Positions 63,108 through 64,000 of a stretch of DNA of 64,000 nucleotides are shown here, piece after piece; position 1 is the stretch's first letter; each line of letters opens with the position of its first letter. The notes under the pieces are model-generated. The model saw only the letters and a list, made by a program, of their open reading frames with translations. It was not told the DNA's origin and searched no databases. Origin of the DNA: Segetibacter koreensis DSM 18137 (lineage in GTDB: Bacteria > Bacteroidota > Bacteroidia > Chitinophagales > Chitinophagaceae); contig NZ_KB893319.1 of assembly GCF_000374045.1 (NCBI RefSeq), forward strand, positions 62,170-126,169, given 5' to 3'. Both the position numbers and the translations under genes were made by a program.

Positions 63108-64000
63108 TTACAGGTCAGCAGATTTTAATCTTTTAGGAATTTTTATTTCTGCATTTTGATTTTTCCCATCTCTTTTATAAGTAAGCTTTACAACGTCACC
63201 ATCTTTCAAATCCCTGATTTGAGTGCGTAATTCATCAACACCTGCAACATCTTTTCCATTTACCTGTGTAATTACATCGCCTTCCTTAATGCCTGCTTTG
63301 GATGCGGGGGAATCTTCATCAACGTCTTTCACCTTAACGCCTTTTCCTTCTTCAATATCCTGTATCTGCAACCCTATTTTAGGCCTGTGATTAAAGTTGA
63401 AATCAAAATTTTCCATTGGTGGAATTGCACCTTCAGGCATATTGAAATTGAAATCTTTATTATTAAAATTGTAAGAATATGGCCTTGATTTGTTTTCTCC
63501 CAACACGGCTGTTGTTTTATTTTCTTTTCCCTCGCGCTTGTAAGTGATGTCCACTTTGTCGTTTGGTTTATATGCGCTAATTGCTTCTACAAGATCTTGT
63601 GGGGTAGCGACAGCGGTAGTGCCAATTTTAGTAATTATATCATCTTTTTTTAAACCAGCTTTTTCAGCACCACTTTCTTTTGTTACATCAGTCACTTTCA
63701 CACCATCATCTGCCTTTTGTGTTATTATACCCAGCATAGCTTTGTTGCCATTTCCATGCATAAGTAAATCTTCTCCACCAAAAGGCGGACGTCCACCATC
63801 GAACCCTCTCATTCGGGGGCCAGCCATTGCAAGAGAACGGTCTCTTTTTAATATTGTTACATCATCATTTTTAAATTCATCAACAGGTTTTCCATTAATA
63901 GTTACGTTATCACCATCAACCACTATGGTCATTTTTTCTGTTTTGCCCGGTTTTTTACGAATAACTATTTCCTGTGTTTTTTCTTCTTTATCTTTTGACG
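63108..64000 (-). CDS. PDZ-domain protein, 5' end outside the window
   Basis: The reading frame stays open through the right edge (EEKTQEIVIRKKPGKTEK precedes ATG 63932), so that ATG is internal and the N-terminus is missing. Two PDZ domains are visible. The first is near MLGIITQKADDGVKVTDV, GAEKAGLKKDDIITKIG, and the second near IGLQIQDIEEGKGVKV, SKAGIKEGDVITQVNG. Repeated Gly-hydrophobic patterns mark both. No protease domain is seen in the visible part. The type is common in Bacteroidota as envelope PDZ proteins (EIVIRKK...VTINGKPVDEF) thought to aid periplasmic quality control. Function is uncertain. Confidence 0.85.
   Translation of the reverse strand, partial: SKDKEEKTQEIVIRKKPGKTEKMTIVVDGDNVTINGKPVDEFKNDDVTILKRDRSLAMAGPRMRGFDGGRPPFGGEDLLMHGNGNKAMLGIITQKADDGVKVTDVTKESGAEKAGLKKDDIITKIGTTAVATPQDLVEAISAYKPNDKVDITYKREGKENKTTAVLGENKSRPYSYNFNNKDFNFNMPEGAIPPMENFDFNFNHRPKIGLQIQDIEEGKGVKVKDVDEDSPASKAGIKEGDVITQVNGKDVAGVDELRTQIRDLKDGDVVKLTYKRDGKNQNAEIKIPKRLKSADL

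Overview
The window comes from an AT-rich chromosome of a Bacteroidota bacterium, most likely of the family Chitinophagaceae. Several signs agree: a DUF4834 protein, a RicT-type PSP1 protein with a cysteine-rich N-terminus, a PorE-like TPR/propeller/OmpA protein, many short lipoproteins, few Shine-Dalgarno sequences, and promoters of the form TTTG-N19-21-TAnnTTTG. The family assignment rests on recognising protein types, not on a tree.

Positions 1-3562 are accessory in character: unrelated single genes on the + strand (an unknown protein, a small membrane protein, two VOC proteins, a STAS-like protein, a methyltransferase). A decayed 3' fragment of a group II intron lies on the - strand at about 306-790. 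From proS (3569) onward the content is mostly core. proS is followed by a lipoprotein, a FadL-type outer membrane protein, a nucleoside deaminase, a type B carboxylesterase, a GT39 glycosyltransferase, a stand-alone B12-binding mutase subunit, an enoyl-CoA hydratase and fumC, most separated by clear hairpin terminators.

Positions 14.8-20.3 kb hold rimP-nusA-infB on the - strand. Next come a Kdo 8-oxidase-like dehydrogenase (kdnB-like), a rhomboid protein whose catalytic histidine appears replaced by asparagine, kdsB and dnaN (perfect Bacteroidota promoter). recX, an omega-amidase-like hydrolase and nagA form a compact + strand group. rplM-rpsI-rpsB-tsf lies at 28.4-31.3 kb on the - strand.

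Positions 31.7-41.3 kb hold a YciO/YrdC protein, ricT, a PfkB sugar kinase, a TetR regulator, only the C-terminal half of carbamoyl-phosphate synthase (carB), comEC and purH. Positions 41.3-52.3 kb hold a polysaccharide deacetylase, lutB, a PAP2 phosphatase, a META-domain protein, an AmpD-like amidase, an aldose epimerase and a large GH3/beta-lactamase fusion. The last part has mutL, a UvrD/PcrA helicase, a Thr/Gly-repeat lipoprotein, a NarL-type response regulator, the PorE-like protein, a TlpA-like thioredoxin, gatB and a PDZ protein cut by the window edge.

I see no CRISPR array, tRNA, rRNA, phage or defence island, and no clear undescribed multi-gene system. The most unusual items are the intron remnant, the half-length carB, the histidine-less rhomboid, the kdnB-like gene near kdsB, and a short repeated intergenic element.
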